A DNA stretch of 7,768 bases. Source: Bacteroidota bacterium. GTDB lineage: Bacteria > Bacteroidota > Ignavibacteria > T3Sed10-11. How positions within the stretch are numbered: position 1 is the stretch's first letter; every line of letters begins with the position of its first letter. Location of the stretch: the NCBI GenBank assembly GCA_007128495.1, contig SKXH01000006.1:1-7768 (forward strand). Reading direction: 5' to 3'. Under the pieces are notes generated by a model that worked only from the letters and a program-made list of their open reading frames with translations, searched no databases and was not told the origin of the DNA. This document shows, in pieces, positions 6,569 through 7,768 of the stretch. The translations under genes and the position numbers were made by a program.

Positions 6569-7721
6569 ATATTATATACGCTACCTTATGGTATTTCTAT
6601 CTGTATTTGCGCTCATATTTTTTAGTGCATGCAGTAATGATAAGGATGAGACATCGGAAGAGGCGGCAATACCGGTTAATGTACATACAGTCACTACCGG
6701 ATCGATCGATCACAGTATTCGATATATGGCAACGGTGTCGGGAGAACGCGAAGTACGGTTGTTTTCAAGAATCCCCGACAGAATAATCGACATAAGAACT
6801 GAGGAGGGTGATTTTGTATCCGGAGGAGAAATAGTGGCAGTCATCGAAAATTCTACGCTCAAAGAGGCGGTTCTGCAGGCAGAGGCAGCCCTCCGTATTG
6901 CCCGCGCCAACTTTAATAATATGGAGCGTGAATACAACAGAGCGAAACGGCTGTACGATGAAGAGGCGATAAGCTCACAACGGTTCGATCAAACAGAAAC
7001 GCAATTCGAGAACGCCGAAGGATCGCTGGAGCAGGCAAAAGCCGCGCTCGCACAAGCAAGAGAAAATTACAATGATTCTTACATCAAGGCGCCCTTTGAT
7101 GGAATTATCAACGAACGGTTTTTAGAAGCCGGCGATATGGCTGCTGCCGGTGTACCCGTGTTCAGTATCATCCAGACCGAAAACGTTAAGGCCGCAATCA
7201 ATGTCGTCGACCGTGACTATAATTATATTCAGGAAGGCCAGGAAGTACGCTTGAGGATGCGGGCAACTCCCGATAATGTTTTTTCCGGATCCGTAATCAG
7301 GAAAAGACCTGCATTTGATCCGATAAGCCGGCTTGCAAAAGTCGAAATGCTGTTCCCGAACGAAGACGGTGAATTATATCCCGGCACATTCGGTGAAGTT
7401 GAGCTCATTATCGATTCGAAAGATAATGTGCCGCTCGTCCCTGTACAGGCAGTACTGTATAGAATGGTCGTAGACGAATCGCTGGGGCGGTTGATTGATG
7501 AGCAATTGGTAAGACAACCGTACGTTTATGTAGTCGAAGATGACCGGGCAATTCGTCGGGATATAGAAATCGGCTATGAAACGCGTGAAGCCGCTGAAGT
7601 GACCAGTGGACTTGAACCCGGCGAACGGATCGTCGTTCGCGGGCACAACAATCTTACTGACGGAACCCCCGTGGACATCCGGAATGAAATTGAATACTCA
7701 TTGGTAGGAGAAGATCGATGA
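6552..7721 (+). CDS. RND efflux periplasmic adaptor (membrane fusion protein), lipoprotein
   Basis: The adaptor that bridges the inner-membrane RND permease and the TolC-type channel. At 389 residues it has typical length. A lipoprotein signal ends FFSAC, so Cys27 should be lipidated and the protein membrane-anchored. The domains follow in order: first half of the lipoyl domain (about 70-100, RIIDIRTEEGDFVSGGEIVAVIE); an alpha-helical hairpin (about 102-170) rich in Ala, Glu and Arg with ARANFNNMEREYNRAKRLYDE; second lipoyl half (YIKAPFDGIINERFLEAGDM); then beta-barrel and membrane-proximal domains (LYPGTFGEVELII, VPLVPVQAVL, ITSGLEPGERIV-like VTSGLEPGERIVVRG). The start is fixed by an in-frame stop just upstream; Met13 would remove the basic part of the signal. 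Residues after Cys27 are strongly acidic. The stop overlaps the permease start by ATGA. Confidence 0.93.
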   Translation: MKIKLKYYIRYLMVFLSVFALIFFSACSNDKDETSEEAAIPVNVHTVTTGSIDHSIRYMATVSGEREVRLFSRIPDRIIDIRTEEGDFVSGGEIVAVIENSTLKEAVLQAEAALRIARANFNNMEREYNRAKRLYDEEAISSQRFDQTETQFENAEGSLEQAKAALAQARENYNDSYIKAPFDGIINERFLEAGDMAAAGVPVFSIIQTENVKAAINVVDRDYNYIQEGQEVRLRMRATPDNVFSGSVIRKRPAFDPISRLAKVEMLFPNEDGELYPGTFGEVELIIDSKDNVPLVPVQAVLYRMVVDESLGRLIDEQLVRQPYVYVVEDDRAIRRDIEIGYETREAAEVTSGLEPGERIVVRGHNNLTDGTPVDIRNEIEYSLVGEDR

Positions 7722-7768
7722 ATTTATCAGCATCTGCAGTTCGTCGCGGTGTGACATTTACAATGATA
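7718..7768 (+). CDS. RND efflux inner-membrane permease, 5' end only
   Basis: The proton-driven inner-membrane pump of the tripartite system, cut by the window edge after 17 codons. The visible start, MNLSASAVRRGVTFTMI, fits the AcrB/HAE1-type beginning, in which a short amphipathic helix ends in an (I/V)(R/K)RPVtttMi-like motif before the first transmembrane segment. Here Gly replaces the usual Pro after RR. TAGGAG (7705-7710) lies 7 nt upstream of the ATG. The ATG overlaps the adaptor stop as ATGA, and the position directly after an adaptor gene supports the call strongly. Substrate class cannot be judged from this fragment; about 1000 further residues would be expected. Confidence 0.8.
   Translation, partial: MNLSASAVRRGVTFTMI

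Noticed and set aside
1..7768. CRISPR array, insertion sequence, tRNA/rRNA gene, toxin-antitoxin or phage defence module
   Set aside because: No regularly spaced direct repeats, transposase motifs, RNA-gene signatures or defence-protein domains were seen; coding sequence accounts for nearly the whole window.

Overview
The window holds ordinary bacterial chromosomal DNA with every recognisable gene on the + strand. Lineage is inferred only from style. Moderate GC, AT-rich intergenic DNA, few strong Shine-Dalgarno sites in the first half, -10 elements of the TATATTTA type (close to the Bacteroidota TAnnTTTG), and a ferredoxin-dependent 2-oxoacid oxidoreductase next to nrnA and pepA together suggest the Bacteroidota/Ignavibacteriota/Chlorobiota (FCB) neighbourhood. 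No rRNA or other phylogenetic marker is present to confirm this.

Region 1 (1-3211) is a close-packed housekeeping run. It contains the 3' part of a 2-oxoacid:ferredoxin oxidoreductase beta subunit (KorB type), a DHH-family NrnA-like nanoRNase/pAp phosphatase, and an M17 leucyl aminopeptidase (PepA) with all metal and catalytic residues. The gaps are 15 and 23-24 nt, so the three are probably co-transcribed. A perfect 12-bp inverted repeat after pepA looks like the terminator.

Region 2 (about 3212-4550) has one gene under its own promoter: a lipoprotein with a trypsin/HtrA-like serine protease domain, an intact His-Asp-Ser triad and no PDZ domain. It is the least familiar gene here. A roughly 170-nt AT-rich gap follows, carrying the promoter and operator of the next operon.

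Region 3 (4487-7768) is a drug-efflux-type operon: TetR/AcrR regulator, TolC-family outer-membrane channel, RND periplasmic adaptor lipoprotein, and the first 17 codons of an RND inner-membrane permease. tetR/tolC and adaptor/permease each overlap by ATGA, which indicates translational coupling. A palindrome between the -10 and the tetR start codon is the likely autoregulatory operator, so one repressor would control the whole tripartite pump. The adaptor shuttles between permease and channel to move substrates from the inner membrane/periplasm to the outside.

No CRISPR array, transposon, tRNA, phage gene or clearly new multi-gene system is visible. The observations most worth following are the shared 20-nt promoter box in front of the protease and tetR genes, the composite tetR operator, and the lipoprotein protease.
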